A stretch of DNA of 64,000 bases. It comes from Elysia crispata (Eukaryota > Mollusca > Gastropoda > Plakobranchidae). Positions within the stretch are counted from its first letter, which is position 1; each line of letters opens with the position of its first letter. A program made the translations under genes and the position numbers. The DNA lies in assembly GCA_033675545.1 (NCBI GenBank), contig JAWDGP010003379.1, forward strand, positions 117,001 through 181,000, in the 5' to 3' direction. A model generated the notes under the pieces. It saw nothing but the letters and a program-made list of their open reading frames with translations, was not told the DNA's origin and ran no database searches. Shown here one piece after another: positions 13,062 to 45,887 of the stretch.

Positions 13062-14711
13062 TTATGTTGAATTTTGACTGCATTCTTGAGCCTTAATCAT
13101 CTCACTAATGGAAGGAATCGGTGTTCCAAATATAAAAGTATCGACACTCTTCTGGCTTGGCCTAAGCAACTGAGGGTCCCATCTATTAAAGTCTGAGTTG
13201 AGGTACATTCCTTTATTCTTTGAAGATTTTGGGCAACAAAATATAGCAAATAGCACTACTACCATCAACACAACGAGAAGCCCAGCTGCAATTGCACCTA
13301 TTATCAAAATTATTTTTGTGTCAATAATCGTTTCCTGCATCGATTCCATCTTAACGACTTCGCTAGTGTCATTTTTTTCAACTGGTTCGTATGATGTGGT
13401 AGAATATTTGGAACTTGTCTCAGCTGAATTTTGTCCTGTTCTAGTGGTTGAGAAGTCCTTCATTGCTGCTGGCTGAGGTGTCGAGTGAGAAGAGATGTCT
13501 TTGTGAGAGGTCGTGATAGCAAGACTGTTCAACTCCAAGTTTTCCCTTGTGACATCCTGCCATAAGTTATCTTGAGGTTTTAAACTGGTCATATCTTCCT
13601 CCTCAGCTGTCTTCATGAACTCAATCACCTCATCGACCAAAGCATCTTCTCCTTCTGGAGTAGTTTTTGGGGTTTTCACTGTAGTCAAAATGTAAGAGCT
13701 TTCACTCGTCTGCTTATTCTCATCCTCGAAGTCGTTCATAAAAGCTATGATTTCCCTTTCCAAGCTACTCAGCGTAGTAGCAGTTTTATGAGTAGGACGA
13801 ATTGTAATTGCCAGCGGGGATTTCCAGTCCTGTTCTGTAGTCAGACCGTTTAGCTGTTGCTGGTCTTTGTCCTTACTCACTGGGTTTGATGACGTTATAG
13901 ACACGATGACAAACAAAGTTGCCTGGAAATAGAAGGAAAATCGGTCATGTTTAAGAAAGCTTATGTTTGCAGCATTATTTCATTATTTACTTATCGTCAC
14001 TGTAGTCTGGCTGATATTGGTATTGAGCTAATATTATCTTTTAAAAACCAATTTATTTTTCATTTGATAAATTTGATTCAATTTTTTTTTCTTTTAATTT
14101 ACTGTAGAGCTTTATATAATCCTTTTCAACTTAATGCAAGCCTTCTTATTCATCCCCTACTTGCGTCCCAGTCATGCCCAGCGAGCTTTATTCATGATGC
14201 ATGGGATGCCTCTATCTCTGATCACCTTGTTGAAAGAGCGTCAGAATCAGACTTCATCAAGAATCGACATACACGTATAAAACTATAACACGATTCAACG
14301 ACCATTTTCTTCGGTTTATCTGAAGGTCTTTTTATCTTAACCAACCTGCATCTTAACGCATTGCTTACACTTAGATCTAGTTCCGTCTAAGCCGCTAACG
14401 TTGTTTGACTGCTTTCTTTACTTCTATATCAAAATATGTCTTTTAGTCAAATGTGCGTCTTTCTAAGATACGTTAGAGGCTAGTTTATTAATGTCCTGTA
14501 AAAATATGGACTTGATCGTTCTTAAATATTCAATTTCTTAGTCTATTCATGAAAAGCATGAAAGGCACTGTTCCTGAAACAGCTATAAGTTGATGTGGAT
14601 AGCTCAGTGGTCGATGGGTGCCGTATTAAGGTGCAGGTCCGACCCTGTTCATTCCATCTGCTCTTATGTATTTACGTCTTTCGTCTAGGTCTAGATTTGT
14701 GATTTTTTTCT

Positions 14712-14777
<66 letters not shown>

Positions 14778-15462
14778 TCTCTCTCCATCTCTCCCTCCCC
14801 CTCCCTCCTATCTATTTTTCTCTCTTCCAGACAAACACACCCGTTCACCCCCTCAAGTTTACTAACTGGTGATGAGAAAAGCACAGTACATAACAGGATG
14901 TAGATCTAAGCGCATTTATAATTATCACAAAGACCAGTTGTGAAAAGTATGAAGGCCGTTTTAATACATTCCTAGGAACTTTACGGTTCATCTTAGCCCA
15001 TACAAAATGCACTAACTTAAGATCATCGGAAGGTAATTTTATATTCGTTAATACGCCCCTAAATTGATTTGGAAATGATAGTGTAACTTAAACATAACAA
15101 CATGTGCTTGTTTTTTTTTGTTTTTTTTTTTAAACATGTATGCATATTATTTTCTTTTGTATTTTTTCCCCAATCTTGATTAGTGTGAGCTGTTCCTAAA
15201 ACAACGTTTCATGGTGAAAACGAACAAGTAGCGATGATAATAGTGCGGTGAAGCATACAGCTAAGACAAAGAACCATACTGATAAATAGTAACGGATAGA
15301 CATATATACGTGAAAATAGACTGACAGGAATATGGTCAAGCAAATAGATAGCTTAAGTCTAGATAGATGGATAGATAGATTCTTAAATATACATATAAAC
15401 AAATTAATTATAATTTAACAGTTAACTGCGTATATGGAAATTAAATTATAAAAAAAGACTCT

Positions 15463-15526
<64 letters not shown>

Positions 15527-15830
15527 CAGACAGACAGACAGACAGATAAGGAGTCAGGCGAACATACAGACATGTGAAGACAGAGGCATGCAGAGAGAAA
15601 AGGGAAATGGAATAGGTATGGATGTCAGATGGAAAGAGGAAAAGAGTGAAAAGGAAGAGGATATAGAAATTAAGAAAAAAAAATGCTCGGAGATATGTGA
15701 AGAAAAGAAAGAGATGCACTCTGAAGAGGGAAAAAAAGACTTCTTAAACAAATCAAGTAATATGAATTGATGTCTTTATCACTAGGCTACTTACCAATAC
15801 ACAGATAGCTTTTAAATCTGTCTGCGACAT
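13062..15830 (-). CDS. Unrecognised type I single-pass membrane protein (2 coding exons)
   Basis: The exons are 15795-15830 (12 codons) and 13062-13922. The donor is GTAAGT and the acceptor is TATTTCCAG, phase 0, giving 298 aa with stop TAA at 13062-13064. The two exons together make a signal peptide (MSQTDLKAICVLATLFVIVS) that neither encodes alone, which supports the gene model. Residues of about 28-210 are an acidic Ser/Thr/Glu-rich ectodomain without cysteines or a recognised fold. It contains two short related helices (EREIIAFMNDFEDE and VDEVIEFMKTAEEE). A hydrophobic segment at about 214-242 (IILIIGAIAAGLLVVLMVVV) ends in FCCPK and a cytoplasmic tail of about 55 residues rich in Ser, Pro and Asn. 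Predicted topology is N-out at the plasma membrane or in a secretory compartment. I do not recognise a family. A CRE and an E-box lie upstream. Further 5' exons are possible. Confidence 0.72.
14594..14650 (+). repeat. Possible tRNA-like/SINE head remnant
   Basis: TAGCTCAGTGG (14600-14610) matches a pol III box A and GGTCCGACCC (14636-14645) approximates box B, spaced as in a tRNA. The rest does not fold into an obvious cloverleaf, and no SINE tail or target duplication was recognised. A chance match is possible. Confidence 0.3.
14715..14792. repeat. (CT)n microsatellite
   Basis: About 28 pure CT units then an imperfect pyrimidine tail, inside the membrane-protein gene intron. Confidence 0.95.
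15467..15547. repeat. (GA)n followed by (CAGA)n
   Basis: About 27 GA units, then several CAGA units to 15547, in the same intron and close to exon 1 of the membrane-protein gene. Confidence 0.95.
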
Positions 15831-16252
15831 TCTGGTAATAATTCCTGTCACTGGTGAAAATAATGTATGTCTTATTGTTTTGGTGGTAATATGCCTAATA
15901 GATGAGTCCTTTAAGTTTTTGTGGGATGTGTTTCGCTTCAACAGGAAATCGCAGAAGTGAAATAGAGGCCTAAGTCCTGTTCTATTATAGTGCACGCCTG
16001 CCACAGAAACTAGTTCAGGTGAAGGTAGCGAAGGCCCGGTTTCCTTTCCGGAAAATCCCAGTCTTACAATGTGTGTGATCCGGGTCAAACCCGGACATGG
16101 CTCGTCGAAACCTAAACCTAAAAATAGCAGAATAGCTGTTATCTATTTTTAGCTCGGTTTGCTTTAGCCGCTTTCCCTCACATGTCATGCTTTTAGGCCT
16201 ATCAACGCCCTGCCTGCGGAGCAACTCCGGTCATGTTTTTTCAGAGGTCCCG

Positions 16253-16260
16253 TGACGTCA
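16253..16260. promoter_or_regulatory. Palindromic CRE (TGACGTCA) next to an E-box
   Basis: A perfect TGACGTCA is followed directly by CCTGAG, so that CACCTG (E-box) overlaps its end. It lies about 420 bp upstream of the membrane-protein start codon in a locally GC-richer patch (16000-16300), consistent with a promoter. CREB/ATF binding is family knowledge; use at this site is inference. Confidence 0.45.
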
Positions 16261-16306
16261 CCTGAGTGTTTCGGTGCGAGCTCAATGTTGAGGAAAAGAA
16301 AAACAA

Positions 16307-16310
16307 ATTC

Positions 16311-16347
<37 letters not shown>

Positions 16348-16556
16348 TGTCTCTCTCTGTGTCTCTCTCGCTTTATCTCTCCCCCTCTCTCTCTATCTCC
16401 CTCTCTCCCTCCTCTCTCTCTCTCTCTCACTCCCCCCCCCCTTTTTTTTTTTCTCCCTCTCTCTCACTCTCTCTCACTTGAGATGTTTCAGCAAAAGCTC
16501 TAAGTGGGATGAAAAAAAAATAAAAACATCTCTCTCTCCCTTACTCCCTCCCTCCC

Positions 16557-16619
<63 letters not shown>

Positions 16620-16620
16620 T
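16307..16620. repeat. Pyrimidine-rich compound repeat block
   Basis: C run, (CT)n, C run, T run and again (CT)n (16558-16612), with purine-rich interruptions near 16490-16530. Confidence 0.9.
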
Positions 16621-16847
16621 CCCCATTATGTTTTTCCAGAATCGCTGTTTTAGGATATGATTAAAAACGAAAACAAAACAAAACAACAACCCGGATTTTC
16701 CTTACCGTCTAGTGTCGAGTTTAGTGAAACCCACCTCTTGTTTTTTCTCGGATGTTGAGGTGCGCCGAGAGAAAAAGAGATAGGTAGACAGAGAGATAGA
16801 GAGACAGACAGACAGACAGGTAGAGAAGATTTGGGAATCCAGAGAAA

Positions 16848-16849
<2 letters not shown>

Positions 16850-16921
<72 letters not shown>
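16850..16921. repeat. (GA)n microsatellite
   Basis: About 35 GA units flanked by GACAGACAGACAG-type sequence at about 16790-16820. Confidence 0.95.
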
Positions 16922-16923
<2 letters not shown>

Positions 16924-18483
16924 GAGGCAGACTGTCAAACTGACTAAACGAGAGGGATAATGAGGTAGCGGAGAGATAGAGGTGAAGGAAAAAAAAAGAT
17001 CGAGCAACTAAAACAGTAAAAAAGATTAGAGAGAAACTGTGAAGGATTGGGGTCTGTTGCATGTCCAAAAAGTAACTTTCATAGAGCTAGAGCAGTAAGA
17101 CATATAATGGATCTAGTTCCTGCAAATGAGAATCATTAATTGTTGACGTTATTCCACGATAAGCGCTTTGTGTGTCTGTGTGTGTTTAAAGCAAACGTCA
17201 CAACAACCAAAAAAAAAGTTATCAACTTAGTACATGTAACTAAGTCCAAAAAGGTACATGTACTGGAGACAGCTATAAAAAAAATTCGAATTATTTTCAT
17301 ACCGACTAATATAATTATCCTTTGCTCATTACCGTCTCCCATTCTTGATAATAAATTTATAGAAATCGAAGCAGGGACAAAGAAGGATTTGAAAGACGAG
17401 GATTTAGGTTTAAATATAAAAAAAAAAAAAACCGGGAAAAAAACCACACACACGACTTTTCCCTTGCTGTATTCATTAGAGCCTGGATCTAGAAAACGAC
17501 GCATTTAGCCGAACATGATTTGCCATTTTTACTTGCAGGCGTACCTGAAATGAATCAATCATTAAAAAAAAATTGATAAAGTTCCACGTATTGCAGGCTG
17601 CCCGGATATAGCCATTAAATTTTTATCTACTATATAACATTTATACTACACAAACAAAACAAGCAATATGTATCGAGCATGAGACGATTAAGAACAAACG
17701 ATTATGAAGGAAAATTTTTGTTTTCATTTTCAACAGATTTTTTGGCAGTTGTACAACATGTTAAGCTGATAATGTTAAAATTTTAGGAAGGTGGATATAA
17801 TTATACGAAAAAAATGGGAAAACAATTAAAAAATTAACTCCTAAAAACAGTTCTAATCTTGTAAATCAAGAAGATAATGGTGACTATTCGTCATTCAATA
17901 AACGTATTTTAGTGATTTAGACGGGGCAAAGCAAAATACTGCCTCCCTATTTAATGTCACGCTGTGGTTTTATGACCGAGGAAAAGGCGTTTCCACTATT
18001 TCGTATTAGAATTTTAAAAATGGGGTCAGCGAAACGAGATTTACGTCATGAGGGCGTAAGAAGAACACTAACAGGTCATATGAAAAGGAAACACCTTTCA
18101 TCATTTAGACACCCCACAAACAAACAAATAATTGATGAAAAAGTCCCTGGTTTTTCTTTACAATTTTCTTTACGTATGTACGCGGATAAAATGCAAACAC
18201 AAAAATTACAGTGCTGGAGCGTTCTATGTATATTGTGCCCATTCTCGTTTACAAAATTTCATCCAATACCGAAAGCATGAAAAATAACCCAAATCTATTA
18301 AGAAAATAAACATCCAAAGGTCCTTCAACTTGAACTGTAGTCAAGCGCTCGATGCAGAAACTGAAAATAGTATTGCACTATTAGATATAGAACTGTATTT
18401 GTCTTTCGTACTGAATTATGAACTCTCGTCTAATCCGCTATTGATTTATCTTGATATTTCTTCATTTTTTTTTTTTTTACATA

Positions 18484-18655
<172 letters not shown>

Positions 18656-18725
18656 TAGTGATAGTAACAGTATTCAGTAAGAATTATAAGAGCTAGAGTT
18701 ATAGTTGCACATACAATAATTGATT

Positions 18726-18763
18726 TTATTTATTATTATTATTATTTTTTTTTTTTTTTTTTT
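18726..18763. repeat. (TTA)n and T run
   Basis: A short TTA block leading into a T homopolymer of about 18. Confidence 0.85.
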
Positions 18764-19245
18764 GGCTTTTTCATTTATCTGACTAGAGCTCTACAAAGTG
18801 CACTGGGAATGTTTCGGTGAAGAGAGAATGAGAGCGAAACCATCAACACTCATACATAAAGTAGCATCATCCCCAAATATAGTCAGCATTTTATTGTTTA
18901 TAATTCATCGGATACAAAAAGAGTGTATAGGCCAAGATCTCCATCAGAAATTATTTCAGTTATAAAGATGCCAACGTGATTAGAGACATCAAAATATTCT
19001 ACAATAGCCCAAAGTTGGTATGTTTACGCCTTTAAATATAATCGACTGAAAACATAATCATGCTTTAAGAATGGGTTCATGTAAAACATTGCACATGATT
19101 TTACACATAGAAACTAAACTAAGTTTAGACTGACATGCACATTAAAGTTGGGATTAGTTTACATTGAATTTATAAAACTCATTTTTATTAAGTATAAATT
19201 ACACGGAGCCAACGAAATCGCAAATAAACAGGAAAGGGGGGGAGA

Positions 19246-19345
19246 AGAGAAGAAGAAGAAGAAGAAGAAGAAGAAGAAGAAGAAGAAGAAGAAGAAGAAG
19301 AAGAAGAAGAAGAAGAAGAAGAAGAAGAAGAAGAAGAAGAAGAAA
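19246..19345. repeat. (GAA)n microsatellite
   Basis: About 32 AAG/GAA units. It reads as poly-Lys on one strand and poly-Phe on the other. Confidence 0.97.
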
Positions 19346-19490
19346 AACCTTATCAACAGTACGTGGCAAAACATTATTTTTTAGAGTCTAAATTTCTTGG
19401 GTGTACCTGATGTAATGCATAATGCAAGCCATAGTATACGTGTCTGACGTCGATTAAACAGAGCCACTTACGCTGATAAAATTTTTAGAC

Positions 19491-19597
<107 letters not shown>

Positions 19598-20410
19598 GGA
19601 AAAAAAAAAGAAAAGAGTTCGACCTTGCCGAGATAAAACAACAAATGTGCGGCGACGGTTCTGGAGCCTGATCTTTTGTTGTCATTTTATGCTTGACGCA
19701 TTTCATGAAAGCGAAATCTAAATCGCAGCCACACCCTCTACTTAAGAAGAGGTGGGGAGCTGAGCCAAACTTGACATGGTTTGGGTTCAACCAAAAAGTT
19801 TAAAAAATCAACAACTTTGTCTATCTAAATCTATATCGTGTTAACGTTATCTAAACATCCTGCCACACTGATGCACTTTTCATGTTTCCAGCTGTCACTG
19901 CCAGAGAGCGAGATAATCAAGTTTTGAGGTAGCCTGAGGAGAGAAGATTGGGCCAGAGAGATTTTTCACAGCTGTACGCCTACTAATTAATCCGCAGTAA
20001 ATTTTTTTTTTTAATTATGTCTGACTTTCAGTTGGTAAATATATGCATCTTTCCAACTTTCTATCATTCTTTTAAAATAATAATTTAACTCTTTCCTCCC
20101 TTTCCTTTTTGTTTAAATTCTTCATCTAAATCTTTTCTCCTCAGCACTTCTCTTTATTTTTATCTCCAAAGTTCAACCCCATTTCTCTCTCCTGTATGTA
20201 ACTGTCTATGATGCCTGAACACAGATTCCGGTGATCATCTTCAGCAAAAATTGCAGACTTTATTTCTCATTCGACTAATTCTACCCCAAAAAAAAATGAA
20301 AACTTCGTTTCTTAGAAACTTTTCATTTATCTCTTCATTAAACTTAGTTTCATTTGTTTCTGAATTATCTAACCTTTTGAAATATATAGATTTTGTAAAA
20401 GCACTTCAGA

Positions 20411-20440
20411 CGCTCCCCCCCCCACACACACACACACAGA
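20411..20440. repeat. C run followed by (CA)n
   Basis: A short C homopolymer then about 9 CA units. Confidence 0.8.
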
Positions 20441-21607
20441 CACTCTCCTTCTTGAAAAAGCAAAGGGTTGAAAGAAAAATATTTTTACACATACCTAATT
20501 TTTCAGTGGCGAATGGGCTGATAAACTTTGAGTGAAAAGTAACATGCTTTACCATCGAGTTATAGGGTTTAAATGAGATAAAGTTCAAGAAATAAGTCAT
20601 TTAAGATTGAAGAAAAATCTATTTGTATTAATAAAGAGGACTACACTGTCTTGCGCAAAAGGTGATACTGTTATAAGCATATGCAAAACTGAATGCATTT
20701 GAACTTCATGAGACTAAAAATAAATCTAAGTGTAATGAAGAGATAAATGAATTGTTTCTAAAGAAATCAAATTTCCATTTTTGGACTTGAACCTGAAAAT
20801 CAACTTAAAATAGGTCTAGCGCAAAACTAGACCTAAGGACATCCAAAGGCGCCCGCACATATATGTATTAAACGACAGGATTTCCCTCCAAAAATATGTT
20901 TCATTGCTTAAAAAAAGGGGAGCTCACTGCTCAATTAGAAGTTTATTCTTAGATGGAAAATATTTGCAATTCAACAAATCAAGGAAGCTTTAACAATGAT
21001 GTCGATCGTCATCAACAAAGAGAAAATCAACATCTGCACATTAGATATTTGGGTATATTTCAAATAAAACAACACCTCTTTATCATTGTTATCAATTTGT
21101 GTTTATTATTACTGTTTTGTCTCTGCAAATTGTTTTATTTAAATTCATAAATATGACACAGCATTTGGAATGAATGGCATGCGTTGTTTCTCGTATAGAC
21201 TTTGCACAGAGATTTTTTTACTCTCATGAAGTATGCATTAAGCCAAGTGTACTTAAAATATTTTGAAACATGTATTGCCATTGTACATTCGTTCATTAAA
21301 TAATCATGTTGCAAAACAAAAAAGAAAATAAATGCATATTATATACATAATGTATATAACAAACAACAAAAGATCCTTTAAGTAACAAAACCAAAATAAA
21401 ACATACTTATATATCATCAGAATTTACAATAACAATCTACAGTACAGCTAAAACAGAAAACAAAATGTGTGAGCATTGATGAAAACAAAGGCGAAAATTT
21501 CAACGAACCTGAATGTAACAGTAATTGATCAGGCATCCCTTTCATTATTTAGAGTGTTAGAGGGAGAGGGAGAAGAAGATGAAGAAAAAGAAAGGCGGGG
21601 GGGAGGG

Positions 21608-21802
<195 letters not shown>

Positions 21803-24800
21803 ACAACTTGAGAAAAGGGGGGGGGGGGGAAATGCAAATTATATAAATGGAGACAGTTTGCCAAACTTTTTTGGTTTGCTTTTTTTTTTTTTTGTAGTGC
21901 AGAAGTGAAAAGTTTCTTTTATATAAAGTACCTGAGATCCATCATTAAACACAATTAATAGATCATAAACACCTGTAAAATTGATAAATATTCTTTCTTA
22001 GTTCTAACACACTAAATGAACAGAAAGGAAGAATTTAAAAATTTGCCACTGATATATCTATCGTCTAATTTATTTTTAAATAAAATCTTTATGCTGTCCT
22101 TCAAACATTTTTTTGGTGTTTATTATTTTTAAGTAGCATGTGCTGAATAAACATGCTTTCAACTGAACCAGTAATATTTTCGAAACTTGTTACTGCTTTT
22201 TGCTCTTTAGAATCTAAATTATCTTATCAACCAGACATGTTAATACTAATAGAAATAACCTTCAAGATTGTTTCTAATTGCAAAAGATTTTTCTTCACTT
22301 GCTGATATTTTATTTTCATATCATCTATGATCAAGGATCAAGGAGCACCATCTTTTTACTTTGATAAACTTATTTTAAAAAATAAGCAAGGGACAAAAAA
22401 CACAACAGGCTTTACGAAAACCCCTCAATGACTAAACAGTTCTTTCAAAACAGAGAAAAGCTGTCAGAACAAAATAAAATTTAGACTGTTCATCACAATA
22501 TGTACTGTAAACCATATTATTTTTTAAAAGGTGGAGTATAAACATACATTGCAAACATGTTATGTTCCCAAAATCTATAGCTCATATTGCACTTGGTTTA
22601 AAATTTTGTCTTAAATTGCGCCAAAAAAATAAAATCCTTAAAAAGAGCTTTTGAGACTGTACAACTGTTCAATTATGCTACATAAAAATGCACACTTGTA
22701 CAATCTCTCCACAAATTAAACTCCAAAAAATAAGATGGCTTACTTAAGTACATAAACAGAAAACGAACATGTTATCGAGGTTGTAAGATATATTACAAAG
22801 GCATCGATTGACAACACACACAATATCCCCAGAAATGTCAAAATTTTACTGTATAGATAAAAATATTATTATGATATTGTTAATTATACATTTAGGATGA
22901 ACTCTAAATTGTGTAATTTAATATGGTAATCAAGTAGATTTCCTGCTGTGTCAACTGATTTGAGACCACTTTCGTCAATAATTTATGTCAGGATACGCCG
23001 ATGCAAAAACGAATGTTAAGATATCGCAAATTGTGCAACTTCACTTTATAGTAATAAGTATGTGATAGTAGATCTGATAATCACATTTGCCTGGCTCTTT
23101 ATGCTGCTATCTTTATCCACTTCAGTATTTAACCTGGAAGTATTATTACAAATATTTGAAAATTACTCTGAATGGCTTATGTTCTAGGACCATTAGAACT
23201 GATCAACATTAACCTACTAACTGACGAAAATGTCTATATTAACCAAGTATGAGATACATTCAAACCGAGAATTCTTTATCATTCCATCTTTGTTTCATGA
23301 TGAGCATACAACAAAGAATAAAAGTCAACAAATGATGCAATAAGATTGAATAGGTGAATGCAATATAGGGTTAAAGCATGAATCAGGAATATTTATGCAG
23401 CAAGGCCTTAGAGCACATAAATAGTAAATTATCAAAATGTTGCTTATTTTTTTTTTTCAAATAATACTGCTTAACAGCATCGTACTTAAAAGAATTATAA
23501 ATTAAGTGTGTTTGCATATTATACAAAGAGTGATGAGTGAGAGGATGAATTTAAACAACCCAAGTGAAAATGTCTGTTTTTCATTTACATGTGTAGTTCA
23601 CTTTTTATCAAACATTTAAGTATAATCTCTCAATATATCTTGGATCTTTGAACAATACTTTGCACAGTAATTGTCACTTCATAACTATCATACATACAAA
23701 TGAGATTAAAGGAATGATAGAAATCTTTGAAAAATATGGCAGAGCAATTTTCTTCCTAGCAAAAACAATCTCAAGTTATATACTCAATATCAATCTGCAA
23801 TTTGATTTCAATGTAAAACCATATAACACACTATCATCAATTCAATGTTATATTTAAGATTGAAATTTGTTTCTCACTCATGAATAACAGAAGTTTACAC
23901 TTCTTCACTTGTGTTTTTATTAAAAAAATTTTAAATGTGATCTGCAAAGTGAAATGACATTTTATAAACCTCTTACTAATACTTAGAAACATGAATTATT
24001 TCAAATAAACCCTTAGAGTTTGTTTAAAGCAAAATAAAAAAGAAGCAAAAATACACAAACAAACAAAAAAAGACCCACTCTGTATCTCTAAAAAAAACAT
24101 CAATACATTTTATTCATACTTTGAGTAAAACAAATAATCATGGTCTTATTCATTAGAAGAAAAGAAAGACTGGAAGCTTTTTCAATGCTTAAGCAGTGAA
24201 TTGAAATATCTTTTGAAAAATAAAAAGCGCATGGTACTAGAAAATATCAATCACAGAGAAAAAAAGAATTCTTCACAATAAGTAAGAAATCTTTCTCATA
24301 TTGTCAGGACCAAAAAATAGCTACATTTAGCACCTGATTATTTTCTTTTCTTTGGGTAGAGAGGAGAAAGTATAAAATATTAAAGGACAAATACTAGTTT
24401 TATAAGCAAATATTCTAGCAATTTTTCCTAGGAAGTAACACAAACATTTCATTTTAGTATTATATTGAAATTTTAAAAATGGTTTCTTATATATTGACTA
24501 GTAGTAAACAGCTGCCACTGTAGATCCCTTGAGAGTATATACTCCCCTCACATCACTGACACTAATGACTGGTTTAAGACGGAATGTACCAACAATTCTG
24601 AGGGAGTCTTAAATTTCAACAAATTGATAAAAACTTTTCTTGGCAATATCATTGTATGTAATTTTCACAATATATTTAATGAAAAAAAATACATGTTGCA
24701 AAATTTGATTGACTTGATATGATAGCGGTCTTGGCCTTTTTTTGGGGGGGTCACATAAGGCAGGAAGATGAAGCCTCAAACTCATCACTTTCAAAAGATA

Positions 24801-25901
24801 ATCTCTGAAGATTTCAGATCAAATCTATGTCATTTTAAGTCATTGGCTTACCAAAACAAGAAAAAAATTTTTTTTAGCACTTTCACTCTGACAGCTAAGC
24901 ATAAAAGAAAATATGATGACTTTCATTAATTCAAAGGGACAAAATACTTTATGATACTTTTTGTTACCAACATTGATTAAGTTTTTTGAAAATCAAGGAT
25001 TCAAATATTTAAGATTAAAAAACTAACCATTTTCTCAATTCCAAGGCTCTCTCTAACTATAAGCAAACACATAAAGCCATGTCATTAAAAAATTTCAGTC
25101 AAAATTGATTGTCAAATTAAATTTAAATCAGGATAAACACTATTTAAGTATTTTATAAAGGCTATAGCAGTGGAGTATATCTCAAAAAATATTTCAAAGA
25201 CCTGCTATGCAATTAATACTATTGTCTTATTCAATTCAAGCGCAAAAATATTGAGACTCATATTGTAAGGTTCTTCAGATCATGAAACTGTAGGGCACTC
25301 ATATAATGAACTACTAACTAATCATATTTACAAAAGGCCTCCTCTTAATACACTTGTGGCTGTACCAAAGTCTGCATTTAAAATGACAGGGAATAATTGT
25401 TAAGCCTTAACAGTCTTTCACAGAGACCTTTCATCAAATTCCTGTTTAAAGTAAATTCACATTTTTTTCATCTACTTAACTTATACAGATCGATCACTCT
25501 TCACATGTTCAAACGGAAAGTAGGAAATTTTCTTGTATATATTACATCATTTAAAAAAAAATCATGTCTCATTGAAAATAAAAATGCACAAAAATAAAGA
25601 TGAAAACAGATGATTCACATTAAAACAAAAAAGGCTTGAAAAACATACTGTGTTTCATATTATCTTTGTCAACATGAAAAGTGTACAATTTCTTCTAATG
25701 TGGATATCACATTCACAATCTATAAGTTTGCAATTCCAGTCAAAATCTGCCTCCAAATCAACATAACTTATATTTACAATCTAGTACAAGAGATGAGATA
25801 AACTTGATATTTGGGGGTTGACAAGGTCGGTAAGAACAACAGGCTGACTTTATCACATTGTCTGATGTAGTTCCAAACAAAAACATGGGAAGCCATAAAT
25901 G

Positions 25902-45177
<19,276 letters not shown>

Positions 45178-45887
45178 GAATCAGGATATCTCTGCGTCAA
45201 ATAATATCATGAATTTACCAAATGTACCATCAGATTAACTTCTCAAGTTAAAAGTGTCGCGAGCTCTATGTTGCACAGTGCGGCGAAAACCATGAAGGGA
45301 AACAACAACTCTACCTTCTAGCAACTTAAACCTGATTGGTCGATTACTAAATGACCTAAAAATATGTCGTTCATTTGCACTTTGGACATGCGCAGTAACG
45401 TGGTAAAAACTACACAGTGGTGACCTTGGTGTTCGTTTCGCAGATGTTGGTCGTCGGTAGGTTTTTCTAATTTTTGCAGCAGCAGTTCGCCTTTACCTGT
45501 CAGGTACTTGCTAGGTGTCATTTAGGATTTCATTTCAGAGATTGTTCAGTACTTTTCCGCACATTTCCCTCTATTTTTTAAGAAAAGTAGGAAAAACCTA
45601 GGTATCTTTTACGCTTTTATCCGGGTACTTTGCTTTCTCCACTAGGAGGCGCCGCATACCATGTGTAGTGTGTAGTGTTTTCAAGATTTGTGTGCGCGTT
45701 TTTCTAGTGTGTCACACAGCTGCTGTCGTTGGCAGCAACCTCGAAGGCGATGACTTGTTGTGTGTACTTTTACCGTCTATTTTATCAAAAGACTGAAAAA
45801 TGAAATCCTGATTAAAATTCGTGGCTGAAAATCTTAAATTTTTGTTACAAAACGTATTTCTTTGTCCTTCATTATCTAAGTATGTTT
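45178..45887 (-). promoter_or_regulatory. ARID4 5' UTR and probable promoter region
   Basis: Sequence immediately upstream of the ARID4 start is locally richer in GC and CpG (about 45240-45450) than the introns. It includes ATGCGCAG near 45388, a half-site resembling an NRF1 motif. No TATA box is evident at a sensible place. The transcription start is not determinable by eye. Confidence 0.35.

Larger units (their letters stand above)
13923..15794 (-). other. Intron of the membrane-protein gene
   Basis: An intron of 1872 bp splitting the signal peptide. It holds a tRNA-like stretch near 14594, and (CT)n and (GA)n tracts. No exon-like ORF with good splice sites was seen inside it. Confidence 0.65.

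Noticed and set aside
17136..17508. Overlapping 122-codon ORFs on both strands
   Set aside because: They mirror one another, contain A-run lysine stretches and have no motif or splice context.
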